In this document: piece by piece, positions 1 through 10,500 of the stretch
How the letters are laid out: each line of letters starts with the position of its first letter
How positions within the stretch are numbered: position 1 is the stretch's first letter
Position numbers and translations under genes: made by a program
Notes under the pieces: model-generated
The model's database searches: none
The model's input: only the letters and a program-made list of their open reading frames with translations
What the model was told of the DNA's origin: nothing
NCBI RefSeq assembly: GCF_012933445.1
Contig: NZ_JABBNC010000013.1
Span: forward strand, 156,056-220,055
Length of the DNA: 64,000 nucleotides
DNA from: Actinoplanes sp. TBRC 11911
GTDB lineage: Bacteria; Actinomycetota; Actinomycetes; Mycobacteriales; Micromonosporaceae
Reading direction: 5' to 3'

Positions 1-541
1 GCCAGCCGCCAAGCCGGGATTCGGCGAGGTCGGGAAACACCGGCGGCTGGTCGCGGAACTTCGGCGGAATCTCGATGAGGGCCTTGCAGATAAGCACGGC
101 AACCGGGTTGAGATCGGAAGCGTGTGCCTCCAAGCCGAGCCGCTGAGCCTCCAAAGGAATGGAACCGCCGCCAGCGAACGGATCGAGGATCGGCGGCGGG
201 TTGCCGTCGCAGGATGCGACGATCTCGGCGCGCGCCTCGGCGAGCAGAGCCCCATCGCGGGTGTTCTCCCACACGACCAGGCGCTCAATGAGCCTGTGCA
301 AGCGTTCCCGCTCGGCCTTCTGCGCTTCGACCGTGGGGAACTTCTCCGGATGCCCGGACGGGTCGTCGACGAGTTGCGCGAAGAGCACAGCTCGAGCAGC
401 GGCAAGCGGTCGGCGGGCCCACCACAGGTGCAGGGTCGACGGGTGTCCGTGGCGGATGGACTTCTCCCGCGCCGATTCCCGATTGATGGCTTCGAGGGGC
501 AGGGCGACCTCGATGAGCTTGGGACGAGGCGTGGAGACCAT
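1..541 (-). CDS. DUF1156-type adenine-specific DNA methylase, N-terminal part (runs off the left edge)
   Basis: Reading leftward from an ATG at 541, the first 180 codons are open and continue past position 1. Residues about 29-46 contain SIRHGHPSTLHLWWARRPL, the hallmark of the DUF1156 N-terminus. Around residue 122 comes DPFAGGGSIPLEAQ, the SAM-binding motif I of amino-methyltransferases, and near residue 145 SDLNPVAV, the acidic loop that contacts SAM. The expected product is a large DNA N6-adenine methylase. It lies 99 bases downstream of the helicase gene on the same strand, the order of drmD followed by drmMI in class 1 DISARM; DUF1156 methylases also occur in the DUF499/DUF3780 defence cluster. 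The genes left of the window would decide which. Confidence 0.85.
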   Translation of the reverse strand, partial: MVSTPRPKLIEVALPLEAINRESAREKSIRHGHPSTLHLWWARRPLAAARAVLFAQLVDDPSGHPEKFPTVEAQKAERERLHRLIERLVVWENTRDGALLAEARAEIVASCDGNPPPILDPFAGGGSIPLEAQRLGLEAHASDLNPVAVLICKALIEIPPKFRDQPPVFPDLAESRLGGW

Positions 542-640
542 GGCGGGCTGTCCTTCGCGGTACGGGCCCGTCGGGCCGAAGCTAGTGATCTATGCCTTCC
601 TGCCAGCTTCACCCAGCCCATCACGCTATGTGAGTAATAT

Positions 641-3600
641 TCAGAATGGTGGTTGCGCCGCCGCCCAAGTCTTGGCCCAGTCGGCGCGCACGCCGGTGGC
701 GGCGAAGTCTCCGATCTCCACGCCCTTAAACGGGTCGCCGAGGTAACGCACCTCGTCGTGCTCAGAGCCGCGCGGGTCGACACAGACCAGGGCCAGCCGA
801 TAGCGCGGCGCCGCGTTGCGTCCGAGCACGACCTCGTTGTGGGTGACGTAGAAGTCTTCGGCGCCGGCCAGTCGCGCCTTCACCTCGATGCGGATCGGGT
901 CCTCGTCATTTACCTCGGAGAGCACGTCGAAGCCAGGATTGGTGAACGGTTGCTCGGTTGGTATACGGCCGAGCTTGCGTTCGGTGGCGAGGACGAGGTC
1001 AACGCCACGTCTTTCGACGGCCTTGGTTTCGACGGCGTGGATCGGCGCCTCGGCCGGCAATTCGGCTTCCACGGACGCGAGGGGCAGCACGATGACGGCG
1101 GTGACGACCCGAGGCGGCCTGGTCGACATCACAGACTGTTGATCCAGCTCGACCGTACGCCGTTCTAGCCGCTCCTCGAGCTCGGCTGCTTTACGGGTGA
1201 GGCTGTCGGCGGTTTCCTTGGGCTTGCCACCGGAGGCTGCCTTCTCGCCGGCTTCGAGCGCCTCGGCTGCCAGTCTGTTGATTTCCGCGTCGAGTCGAGC
1301 GACAACTTGCTGGCGGGTGTGTGCCAGCTCGACGCCTCGACGCTCGCGTACCTGGGCCAGGTACTCCGGTAGCCGCTCGGTGATGATCCAGCTGGTAGCC
1401 GTCTCCTCGGCCGAGGCGAGCCACGACAGGGCGCGGGCTGTCTCCGTTGCCGTTCCGGACGGGGCAGCGACGCAGTCGAGGTAGGGTGCCGGGCCGGCGG
1501 CCGTCACTTCGCCGGTCGCGTTGACGTAGGCGTACCCGAATCGGCGGGCCACCGACGCGCCAGTGGCGTCGACGACTTCCTCGAGCACCCCCACGAGCAA
1601 GTGCGGAGCGTCCAGCGCTGTCGACACGAGTACGGCACCGCGTTCCAGGCCGGTCCCCCATCGCTCGATGACCTGTGCGGCGACGGTGTCGTGCAACGGG
1701 TGGCCCGGTGCCAGCAGGACGGCTCGGGGTTTGCCATCGGCGTCGATCGCTGCAAGGTCGAAGGTCACGCGCTCGTACCGGGTCGCAATCGGACCGCGTC
1801 GGGCCGCCGCGCGTACGGTGGCGGGGACGTTGTTGATCTCGAAGCGGTTCTTCTCGCGGCGGGCGAGCCGGCCGCCGAGGCGGGTGAATCCGTTGCGGAA
1901 GGCCCATTCGATGTAGTGGGGTTGGAGACGGCGGGCGCGGGCCTCGTCCATCTGCCGGGACAGCGCCTCCAGGTCGGTGTGGCTGAGGGTGTCGTGGGCG
2001 AGCGCGTGGTCGTTGACCATCTCGGTGACGCCGTCGGCGATGCCGGCGTCGATGACCTGGTGCATGCGAGCGCGTACTTCTGGTTGTTCGCCGTAGCGGA
2101 TTGCCTCGATGAGGAGCGTACGCAGCGGGGTTTCCGCGAAGGCCAGCCCGAGGACGTCGAAGACCTTGCCGCCGTACGCCTGGCGTTGCTCCTCGATCTT
2201 GGACAGGAGCCGGGTGAAGACTTCTCCTTCCCGGGTGTTGCTGGCCACCAGGTTCCATAGCCGGCAGACTTCGGTTTGCCCGATGCGGTGGATGCGGCCG
2301 AAGCGCTGTTCGATGCGGTTGGGGTTCCAGGGCAGGTCGTAGTTGACCATCAGGTGGGCGGCCTGCAGGTTGAGGCCCTCGCCGGCGGCGTCGGTGGCGA
2401 CCAGTACCCGGCAGTCCGGGTTCTTGGTGAACTCCTCGGTGATTCGACGGCGCTCGTCGCGGTGCACCCCGCCGTGGATGCCCTCCACGGCGCGGGCCCG
2501 ACCCAGCAGGGAAGAGATCCGCCCTCGCAGGTACTCCAGCGTGTCGCGGTGTTCGGTGAACACGATGAGTTTGCGGGGCGTGCCGCCGGCTGTGGTAAGC
2601 AAGGCCTCGTCTTCAAGGATTCGCCGTAGCTCAGCCCATTTGCGGTCTTCGCCCTTGTCTCGTACGCGTTTGGCCGCGGCGGCCAGTTCTTCGAGTTCCG
2701 CGAGTTCGACGTCGAGTTCTTCGATGGTGCGGGCGGCGGTTGCCGCGTCGAGTACGTCCTCTTCGACGCGCTCGATCTCGTCGGCGCTGTACTCGTCCGG
2801 GTCGTCGAAGATTTCTTCGTCGCGCAGCGTAGGCTCGTCGTCCGTCGCGCCGGTCATGATCTGCTGCCTACGTCGGCGTAGCCGCTCGGTGCGGCGTACC
2901 AGCGACTGGTAGATCGCCTCAGGGCTCGACGCGAGCCGCCGCTGAAGCACGGTCAAGGCGAAACCGATCGTGTTCTTGCGCTTGTCTTCCAGCTTTGCGG
3001 CTCGGTTCATGCCTTGCCGCACGTATTGGGTGACCTGCTCGTAGAGGGCTGCTTCGTCGTCGGTCAGCTCGTATGGGACGGTCTGAGCCATCCGCTCGGG
3101 GAACAGCGGCCGCCCCTCGAAGGTCAGTAGGTCTTCCTTGATCATGCGACGCATCAGGCCGCCGGCGTCGTCGCCGTGCACACCTTTGCGGTACCGGCCG
3201 GCGAAGCGGTCGACGTCGAGCAGTTGGAGGAAGAGTTGGAAGTCCTCGTCTTTGCCTGCGTGCGGGGTGGCCGTCATCAACAGTAAGTGCCGGGCGCTGT
3301 CGCGCAGCAGCTCACCAAGCTGATACCGCTTGGTCTTCTCCAGTTTCGCGCCGAAGTAGTGCGCGCCCATCCGGTGTGCCTCATCCACCACCACGAGGTC
3401 CCATTCGGCGTCCTCGAGCTGGCGGCCGATCTCGTCTTCGCGGGCAAGGCATCGCGAGAGCTGATCCATGCGGGCGATCAGCAGCGGGTGGGCATCGAAG
3501 ACCGATTCTCCGATCATGCCGTTGGCCGTGCCGGCAGTCAGGATGTCGAAGCGCAGGCCGAATTTGAGGTACAGCTCGTCCTGCCACTGCTCCACCAGCC

Positions 3601-4078
3601 CGCCCGGCGCGACGATAAGGCAGTGGCGTACGTCGTCGCGCAGCAGCAGCTCTTTGACATACAAGCCGGCCATGATCGTTTTACCTGCGCCGGGATCGTC
3701 GGCGAGCAGGAATCGCAGCGGTGTCCGCGGAAGGAGCTCGCCATAGACCGCCCGCAACTGGTGGGGCAGAGGTCGCACGTCGCTCGTGGCCACCGCCACC
3801 ATCGGGTCGTGGAGACCGGCCAGGCTGATCCGCTGTGCCTCGGCCACGAGCTTGAAGTCTGCGGCGTCGGCGTCGAACGGACGCGTCGATCCGGCGTCCA
3901 GGGTGAGCTTCTCGACGTCATCTCGATGCAGGATTTGCTCCACCAACGCACCCGCTGCGTTGCGGAAGATGATGGTCGCCGCGTTGTCGCCGTGGGGGAT
4001 CAGCGCCTGCACCGTAACGGCCTCACCAGGGACAACACCGGTAACACGGGCCAGCGGTGTCAGCTCCGAAAACTCCAC
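641..4078 (-). CDS. SNF2-type helicase with C-terminal DUF3883-like domain, DrmD-like
   Basis: The product has 1145 residues. Residues about 103-134 hold a Q-motif-like region and the P-loop DDPGAGKT. DEAH lies at about 232-235 and the motif III region MTATPHAG near 270. The second RecA domain includes VATDAAGEGLNLQAA and the motif VI region RFGRIHRIGQ near residues 560-600. Near the C-terminus GFDVLSEV followed by IRIEVKAR resembles the DUF3883 nuclease-like fold. This set is typical of the SNF2-like helicase DrmD of DISARM and of helicases that accompany DUF1156 methylases, where the pair is thought to sense and restrict unmodified phage DNA. Translation starts at GTG; a weak purine-rich stretch precedes it. 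The methylase follows on the same strand. Confidence 0.82.
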   Translation of the reverse strand: MEFSELTPLARVTGVVPGEAVTVQALIPHGDNAATIIFRNAAGALVEQILHRDDVEKLTLDAGSTRPFDADAADFKLVAEAQRISLAGLHDPMVAVATSDVRPLPHQLRAVYGELLPRTPLRFLLADDPGAGKTIMAGLYVKELLLRDDVRHCLIVAPGGLVEQWQDELYLKFGLRFDILTAGTANGMIGESVFDAHPLLIARMDQLSRCLAREDEIGRQLEDAEWDLVVVDEAHRMGAHYFGAKLEKTKRYQLGELLRDSARHLLLMTATPHAGKDEDFQLFLQLLDVDRFAGRYRKGVHGDDAGGLMRRMIKEDLLTFEGRPLFPERMAQTVPYELTDDEAALYEQVTQYVRQGMNRAAKLEDKRKNTIGFALTVLQRRLASSPEAIYQSLVRRTERLRRRRQQIMTGATDDEPTLRDEEIFDDPDEYSADEIERVEEDVLDAATAARTIEELDVELAELEELAAAAKRVRDKGEDRKWAELRRILEDEALLTTAGGTPRKLIVFTEHRDTLEYLRGRISSLLGRARAVEGIHGGVHRDERRRITEEFTKNPDCRVLVATDAAGEGLNLQAAHLMVNYDLPWNPNRIEQRFGRIHRIGQTEVCRLWNLVASNTREGEVFTRLLSKIEEQRQAYGGKVFDVLGLAFAETPLRTLLIEAIRYGEQPEVRARMHQVIDAGIADGVTEMVNDHALAHDTLSHTDLEALSRQMDEARARRLQPHYIEWAFRNGFTRLGGRLARREKNRFEINNVPATVRAAARRGPIATRYERVTFDLAAIDADGKPRAVLLAPGHPLHDTVAAQVIERWGTGLERGAVLVSTALDAPHLLVGVLEEVVDATGASVARRFGYAYVNATGEVTAAGPAPYLDCVAAPSGTATETARALSWLASAEETATSWIITERLPEYLAQVRERRGVELAHTRQQVVARLDAEINRLAAEALEAGEKAASGGKPKETADSLTRKAAELEERLERRTVELDQQSVMSTRPPRVVTAVIVLPLASVEAELPAEAPIHAVETKAVERRGVDLVLATERKLGRIPTEQPFTNPGFDVLSEVNDEDPIRIEVKARLAGAEDFYVTHNEVVLGRNAAPRYRLALVCVDPRGSEHDEVRYLGDPFKGVEIGDFAATGVRADWAKTWAAAQPPF

Positions 4079-4242
4079 CCCGCCATTCCACCTGCTACGG
4101 GGCGCTGGCCCGCACGAAATCGCGTAACTCGACGACAGGAAACTTGGTAGGGCTGGGTACGAGATGCGTTCCGGCGTCGGCGAGCGGCGCAGCCAAGCGA
4201 TCGAGACCGCGACCGCCGCTTCGCATCGGATCTCCGGACCCG

Positions 4243-4272
4243 CTGACAGGCCTCGGCTTAGGGCAATAGCCT
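4243..4272 (+). promoter_or_regulatory. Predicted leaderless promoter for the gene at 4279
   Basis: A CTGACA hexamer at 4243-4248 and a TAGCCT hexamer at 4267-4272 are separated by 18 bases, and the ATG at 4279 lies 7 bases after the -10 box. That spacing puts the transcription start at or next to the ATG, so the mRNA would be leaderless; no Shine-Dalgarno sequence is present. The same geometry recurs at other plus-strand genes of the window. Confidence 0.5.
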
Positions 4273-4278
4273 GCTTCT

Positions 4279-5079
4279 ATGACTGCGGCGGAGCCGCCGG
4301 GCACGCCATATTCGTACGCGGCGCTCGGCGACGGCGGGCCCTGGGTTGCCGCGCTCGCGCAGGCCTGGAGCGCGGTGGCCGACCCGCAGGGCGCGCATCT
4401 ACCGCCGCCGGATCCGTTAATCATGCGCGAGCGAACGGATGGCGCGAGCGATCATCTCGGGGAGCGCATCGCGTACTGGGGACCGTTCTTTCACTTGGTG
4501 GTCTTCGGCATGGGATGGAGGCGCCCCGACCTCGGAATCGAACGATGGCACGAGCTCGGACAGCCGACAGACCATCCAATCCTCGCCGTCGTCAAAGGCT
4601 GGTGGGGCCACTACGTTCCAGACGTGCTGGCGTGGGCGGCCAATTCGCCGTACTTCCTTCTGGAGAACCAATACCTAGGCGCCCGTCACCCGTCATCCGA
4701 TCGCGACCAGATCAACCCGAAGTGGCTCGAGGCGAGCCGCAGAGACTCACGGTGGATGTACATCTTCGGCAGCGGCGACACCATGCATCTTTCGAGCCAC
4801 GCGACCACGCCGGTCAGCACGAGTTCCGAACCTACAAGCCACCTGACGACTGGACCCGACGAGTCGGCCCGGGCCGTACTCGTTTGTGAAACCTACCAAG
4901 GCTGGTATCACGAGCTGTCCACCTGTGGGCTTACCCAGACTCGGCACGGCTCGTCATGGAAGGTCGACGTCTTCGTGAAACCCCTCGGTTGGCTCGGCAC
5001 CTACAGACTTTCGCGGCAAACTGGCGCCTGGTTCTCCGGTCAGCACCGCTGGCACCAACTGGGCTGGCCACGTTCATAA
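4279..5079 (+). CDS. Hypothetical protein, 266 residues, Trp-rich
   Basis: I do not recognise a family. The protein is soluble, without signal peptide or membrane segment, and unusually rich in tryptophan, with clusters such as KGWWGHYVPDVLAW (about residues 111-124) and a C-terminal block KPLGWLGTYRLSRQTG (about 231-246) that looks like a folded, conserved ending. It has its own leaderless promoter, points away from the helicase-methylase pair, and is followed 25 bases later by a TrlF-like ATPase fragment on the same strand. Position inside a defence-rich island suggests an accessory or defence role, but nothing in the sequence shows which. Confidence 0.6.
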   Translation: MTAAEPPGTPYSYAALGDGGPWVAALAQAWSAVADPQGAHLPPPDPLIMRERTDGASDHLGERIAYWGPFFHLVVFGMGWRRPDLGIERWHELGQPTDHPILAVVKGWWGHYVPDVLAWAANSPYFLLENQYLGARHPSSDRDQINPKWLEASRRDSRWMYIFGSGDTMHLSSHATTPVSTSSEPTSHLTTGPDESARAVLVCETYQGWYHELSTCGLTQTRHGSSWKVDVFVKPLGWLGTYRLSRQTGAWFSGQHRWHQLGWPRS

Positions 5080-5104
5080 CGCGGAGCCGCGCCAGAAGTC
5101 GATC

Positions 5105-6673
5105 TTGATTAGCAGACTCAGCGACTGCACCACTTTGACTGCACCCTCGACCAAACATCCCGCCGATACGTCTTCACCCAACTTGTCCAAGGCGATCAGC
5201 AGACGGGAAGCGGTCTGGGAGCTGGCGCCGCCGCCTACGCGGCTAAGACTGGGCTCCGACCTGCGTAAGCTCCGCATCGAGCATGCCCGGCTGCCGGAGA
5301 TAGCCGCACGCATCCGTGCACTCGAACACGAGCTGCAGGTGTGTCGCGACAACGGAGTACTGCAAAAGCTCGACATGCACCGGCGCCTCGACCAGGTCGA
5401 CCAGCAGTTGGCTGACAACGTCGAGGCTATCGAGTCAGAGGAGCGGTGGGGATCCTCGCTAACCGATGTGAAGGATCAGTTCGCTGACCTGCAGGCCAGC
5501 CTGACCGCCATCGAGGACGACCTCACCCGGCAGGCGACGAACGTGCTGGCCGAGACTAGCGTCGCAATTGATCGCGCCTATGCCGACGCTGTCGCGGCCA
5601 TGCGGTCGGCACACCACCGCCTCACCGGTCTGCGTGGTGCCCACACGAGCCGAGTGCGGGCGCTGACCGACGAGCTCAACGCCGTCAAGCAGGAACTCCA
5701 CGCCGATAAGATCGACGCAGACGCAGTGCTGCGTTGCACCCGCGAGCTCGATGCCCTACGAATCGAACACGAGACGCTGGTCGGTAAACAGGCCGACATC
5801 GCGCGACTGGGCCACGAGCGCCGCGGGATCCTCGACGAGCTGAACAAGGCGCGCGAAAACCAGAGCCGGGTCCGCCAAGACGCCGCCGAAGTGATCAACA
5901 ATCGGCTGTCGCAACGGCTCCAGGTCGTCGTGACCCCCGATGGCGACAACGAACAGTTCGCGACCGCTCTGAAGAACCTGCTTGCCAGGTCCAGCACCCA
6001 GGCGACCGCGGTAGCCGCGATCACGGCCCAGGAGGGCATCGACGGCGCACAGATCGCCGCCATCGTCGAAGCCGGCGCCGACGAGATCGCCCGACGCTTC
6101 AGCATCAGCCGCACTCAAGCCGACAAGATTTACGCCTGGCTCACCGACCCCGAAGCTGACCGGCTTGCCGAGCTAGAAGGCCTCGCGCCCCGCGACGGAG
6201 TCAACGTCCTCCTGAACACCGGCCAAGGCAGCAGCGATCTCGATCACCTGTCGACCGGCCAACGGGCTACCGCCATCCTCCTGCTGATCTTCACCGTGGA
6301 CGGCCGGGCGATGCTGCTCGACCAACCCGAAGACGACCTTGACAACCAGTTCATCTTCGACGACATCGTCACGATGATCCGGCAGCAAAAGGCTCTCACC
6401 GCGCAGGAGCACGATCGGCAGATCATCGCCGCCACCCACAATCCGAACATCCCCATGCTCGGCGACGCGGAACTCGTGGCGGTGCTCGACGCAACGAACG
6501 CCGGCATGGTCGTCGGCAGTCAGGGATCAATCGACAACTTGCAGATCCGCACGCACATAAGGCAGGTCCTCGAGGGCGGGGAGGAGGCCTTCATGCGCCG
6601 CTACCAGAAGTACGGCGGGATGCGCCTGGCTCTGCCAACCGGACCGGCACGCTACGGTAGCGGCGCGCCGTGA
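5105..6673 (+). CDS. TrlF-like AAA ATPase, C-terminal half only (likely 5'-truncated remnant)
   Basis: The ORF opens with TTG at 5105 and encodes 522 residues. Residues about 50-300 are predicted coiled coil. The end carries the ABC-type signature LSTGQRATA (about 380), a Walker B region MLLDQPEDDLDNQ (about 400), a His switch IIAATHNPNIP (about 440) and the ending EEAFMRRYQKYG, which match the C-terminus of TrlF-family SMC-like ATPases. The family's N-terminal PHP phosphoesterase-like domain and Walker A P-loop are absent, and the first 50 residues do not look like the family. It therefore looks like the surviving back half of a longer gene, probably cut off by recombination near 5080-5200. 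Alternatively a partner ORF supplies the P-loop, but the gene before it does not. Confidence 0.65.
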   Translation: MISRLSDCTTLTAPSTKHPADTSSPNLSKAISRREAVWELAPPPTRLRLGSDLRKLRIEHARLPEIAARIRALEHELQVCRDNGVLQKLDMHRRLDQVDQQLADNVEAIESEERWGSSLTDVKDQFADLQASLTAIEDDLTRQATNVLAETSVAIDRAYADAVAAMRSAHHRLTGLRGAHTSRVRALTDELNAVKQELHADKIDADAVLRCTRELDALRIEHETLVGKQADIARLGHERRGILDELNKARENQSRVRQDAAEVINNRLSQRLQVVVTPDGDNEQFATALKNLLARSSTQATAVAAITAQEGIDGAQIAAIVEAGADEIARRFSISRTQADKIYAWLTDPEADRLAELEGLAPRDGVNVLLNTGQGSSDLDHLSTGQRATAILLLIFTVDGRAMLLDQPEDDLDNQFIFDDIVTMIRQQKALTAQEHDRQIIAATHNPNIPMLGDAELVAVLDATNAGMVVGSQGSIDNLQIRTHIRQVLEGGEEAFMRRYQKYGGMRLALPTGPARYGSGAP

Positions 6674-6742
6674 TTGCCCCACGGCGGTGCGCCGCCGAAG
6701 CCTCGGGCGGGCTGGCACCGAGATGGGTGATCAACCTCTTGG

Positions 6743-7561
6743 CTACGGAGCGGTGGCGGCGAGGTCGTTGAGAGTTGCGTTCACGACCGAGCGGCACATG
6801 GCGAGGGTGTCTTTGTCCGGTGGATCCTGCAGCTCCGGCTGGACGTTGGGGTGTACCGAATTGCGATATTGGCGCAGAGGGTCGAGGAATCCGCGGGCGT
6901 CGCGTTGAATCCATTTCTTTTGGTGGGCAGTCTGGATCAGTGTGCTTAGCGTCCATTTTTCGGGTGGTTGTTGGGGGTGCGGGAGCCTGACTGCGGCGGC
7001 ATCGAGCAGGACGCCTTCGAGAAGGCTGCCCAGCATGATGACCGCGCTGACCCACGCGCCATGACGTTCGCAAATGCGGGCCTCGTTGAGCCGGTTCTGC
7101 AAGATGGCAGCCAATGCTGGGTCGCGGACGAGGTCGGTCATCGCGGTGTGCAGTGCGGTGTCGGCGTCATCGGCAGGTTCGGCGACGCTGTGATCGATCC
7201 GGCGGACGGTGGGGCGTCCAAGGCTGTGGGCAACTTCGACGTCTTCGATAGCCAGGATCTTGTTGAGTTCTTCGGTGATCTGGGCAGCGGCAAACGGGAG
7301 GTTGCGGTGTACATATTCGCGTCGGTCGGCGAGGCGTTTGACGACGGCTTCGACGGCGCCAGGCTGGTTGCGGCGGGTGCGGAGCTGGCCGGTCAGCCAG
7401 TTGCGGCGCGGTTCCTGGAAGCGGGGTACGTTCTGCCAGCCGGCCTGTTGCAGCAGTTTGGCGAGGTCGTTGCCGGTGCGGCGGACCAAGGGTCTGCCGT
7501 CGTCGCCGCAGGCGATGCGGGCGATTTCGGACAGGATGTTGTCATCGAGTGCTTCGAGCAT
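6743..7561 (-). CDS. Abi/HEPN-like protein coupled to the helicase-nuclease
   Basis: The reading frame is open to 7696, but the ATG at 7561 shares its A with the TGA stop of the upstream helicase gene (TGATG), so translational coupling fixes this start, giving 272 residues. The N-terminal half (LAKLLQQAGW, LADRREYV) resembles the AbiJ-type N-terminal domain. The C-terminal half is helical, with AVIMLGSLLEGVLLDAA near residue 165-185 and RQYRNSVHPN near 230, an R-x6-H arrangement typical of HEPN ribonuclease or Abi C-terminal domains. The natural reading is an abortive-infection effector controlled by the helicase-nuclease translated just before it. Domain names are by resemblance only; the coupling and motif positions are seen directly. 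Confidence 0.7.
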   Translation of the reverse strand: MLEALDDNILSEIARIACGDDGRPLVRRTGNDLAKLLQQAGWQNVPRFQEPRRNWLTGQLRTRRNQPGAVEAVVKRLADRREYVHRNLPFAAAQITEELNKILAIEDVEVAHSLGRPTVRRIDHSVAEPADDADTALHTAMTDLVRDPALAAILQNRLNEARICERHGAWVSAVIMLGSLLEGVLLDAAAVRLPHPQQPPEKWTLSTLIQTAHQKKWIQRDARGFLDPLRQYRNSVHPNVQPELQDPPDKDTLAMCRSVVNATLNDLAATAP

Positions 7562-10500
7562 CAGCCTTGTCCTTCGTCGTAGTCGTCGTCTTCGTCGCTG
7601 TCGGGCATGCTGACGCGTGACCAGGTCTCTTTGCCGGGGGGCGGTGGAGGTCGTAGCGAGGTGGGGCCGATTCCTCGTACCTCCAGGTGCTTCCACAGCG
7701 GGGCCAGCGCAACTTTGGGATCGTGCAGGTATTCACTTTCTCGAATCCGGACGATCTGCCAGCCGGAGCGCAGTAGTTCACGTTCGCGTTCGATCTCGCG
7801 TTCGATGTCCTCGAGGGTCATGGGTAGCGCGGCGCAGTGGCATTCGACGGCCAGTTGGCTGTTGTCGCCCACGACCAGCAGATCGATCGGGTTGCCGTCG
7901 AGTGGGTAATGGGCAATGACGGTGTAGTCGCGACGGCGCAGTTCGAGGAACACCCGTTGTTCGAGCAATGATTCGAATGGGTCGCTCAGCAGGTCCGGCG
8001 ACAGATGGTCCAGGTCGGGGTCCATGGCGAGGCGGATGGGCGGATTCTCCATGTAGACCAGCAGGGAGCGGCGCAGGTCGGTGAGCCCAAGTTGGTCGTC
8101 CGGTACGGAGGTGAATAGCCACAGTTGGTCGCGGGCGCGGGTAGCGGCGACGTTGAACCGCTGCCGGGCTTCTCGTCTGGTGGCCGGTTCGGGGCTCTTG
8201 TCCACGACCATAGACAGCAGGATGACGTCACGTTCGTCGCCCTGGAAGGCGGCGGGATCGCCGACTCGGATCTTAAAACGGCGGCGTTTCTCCGGGCCGA
8301 TGAAGGTGTCGATCATCCGGTTCAGAACGTTGACGTGTTCCTTGGATGTAAGCAGGAGGATGACGCCGATGGTCTTGCCGCGGTAGAGCGGGTTGTCGAC
8401 CATCTTGCGTATTTCATCGACTATCTTTGTGGCTTCGGCTTCGTTGTACCGGTTGGTGCCGACGCCCATTGTGGTGGCGTGTTCGACTCGGACGACGTTG
8501 AGTGGGTCGAGACGTTGCGCCTGTAGTTGCCTGAGCGGGCGGAGTCTGCCCTCGTAGAATTCGTCGGTGGACCAGCCGATTATTTCCGGGACGCAGCGGA
8601 AGTGTTCGACCAGTCTTACGACGTCGAGTAGGTGGGTCGAGAGAAGTTCGTACAGGTTCGAGTCTGGACCGAAGTCCTGTCGGAGATGGTCGGGGAGTTC
8701 TTTGAGGTATTCGTTGGCCATCCGCCAGTAGGCGGGCAGTTTCTTCGGGGGAAAGCCCGGCGTGCATTGCCGGTCGTCGCCGACGATGACGGCGCGGGGC
8801 GCCGGCCACAGCAGGAAGGCCGCGTCGACGGTCACCTGGCTGGCCTCATCGATGATGAGCACGTCGAATGCGTCGGGTTCGGCGGGGATGTCACTGGCTA
8901 CGTCCTCGACGCGCATCAGTAAGGCTGGCACGGCGCGGGTTGCGTCGCGCAGCGCCGAGCGTAGGCCTTTGGTGCGTTGGATTTTGTAGTCTCCGCCGTC
9001 CCTGCCGTATCGGTTGACCGCAGAGCGGTATGACTGCAGCGCTTGCCACTGTGGCAGGCCGCGGCGGTGAATGAAGTGCAGCAGCGCTCGTTTTGCGGCT
9101 AGGTGTTCGGTGACCTGCCGCAGCTGCCCTTCGGTCTCATCGAGTGCTTGCCGGTATTGCTGCTCGCGTTGCGCTGCCGGAACTCCGTCGACGTGGGCGG
9201 CCGCCCGTGCCCAGTTCCATGCGGCCTGAAGGGCTATCAGCCGTGGCCGCCAGGCCGGATCGGTGGTGGCGCGCAGGTGTTCGGCGAGTTTCGGGTGTGC
9301 TGAGGCTAGCTGCTGCAGCAGTTCGTCGCGGCGGCGGCGTTGCAAAAGGCGATGACGAGTGTGCGCGATGTCTCGATGGGCCTGCGTGTAGTTGGCGGCG
9401 TCCCGCTCATCGACGGCTTTCAGTAGCCGGTCGAGCAACGGGCCGGGGCGGGCCGTAGTGCTCGCAGCGAGCAGTGTTCGGGTCATCTGCTCCAGCATGG
9501 TGGTGAACTGTGCGGCCAGCATGATCCGGCTGGCGTTGCGCACGAGCCGGACGATCAGGTCCCAACGCCCTGGCGCGGTGACGAGGTAGCGGGAGTCCGG
9601 GCGTTGCAGTGCCTGCTCGATCGGGCGGCGGGCGGCGGCGAGCTGGATGATCGCGTCCAGGCTGGTTTTGATGTCCCGCAGCTGGGTCATCTGCAGCCGG
9701 TGTGTTCCGGCTCGCCAACCGATGCCCATGGTTCGGCACATCTCGATCACGCCTGCGCAGGCTGCCTCTGCTCGTAGAGCGGCGATCACCGTCTGCGCCT
9801 GCTCGAGGTTTGCCAGCGGTGCCCCGCCGACCGTGCAGCACTGCAGCAGTTCGGCGGCCTGGGCTTGCTCCGGCGCCGGGAGCAGGCGCCGTATCCGGCG
9901 GCCGCCTTGCCGGATACGAGTGGGTTGTTGCAGATAGTGACGCAATCGTTTGGCCTGCCGCAGCAACCGGCCGACGTCGGTATGCCCGTCGGTAGCACCC
10001 CAGTCGATGTCACGGTCGTCTGCGGATACGGCATCCTGCAGCACAGGGCTGACGTGGTCAAACGCGGCTTGCAGCGACGCCCACGACGCGCCACTGCCGC
10101 CTTGCAGTAGATCCGTGGCGGCGACCAGCCGCCAGTCGTCGCGCTGCCACAACGACAACGTCTCTGACAGGCCGCAGCCACTGAGGGCGTCGGACACCCG
10201 GTTGACGGTGTCGGTCAGTTGCTGCAGCACCGGCCCGCTGAGCCCCTCCATCAGCGTCTTTACCTCGTCGAAGTCGTCGCTGAAGATCCGTTGCGCCTCC
10301 GCGATCGCCCGCACGGCACGCACGATCGTCGCTGGCTCGGACACCATCGCCGGATCCGGCACGTGCACGTCGTCATCGAGCCCGGTGTAATCCGCGTCCA
10401 GCAGCTGCAGCAACTCGTCAGCTTCGTGGCCGTTCAGCGGCGCCGTGACCGCAGCATCGGGCGGCAGCTCACCGATCCAGCCGTGTATCGCACGGTCGTT

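Noticed and set aside
4095..4424. 109-residue minus-strand frame upstream of the helicase
   Set aside because: It overlaps the 4279 gene, lacks a ribosome binding site and has no family resemblance; its last 35 residues look mildly protein-like and could be a gene remnant, but that is too weak to call.
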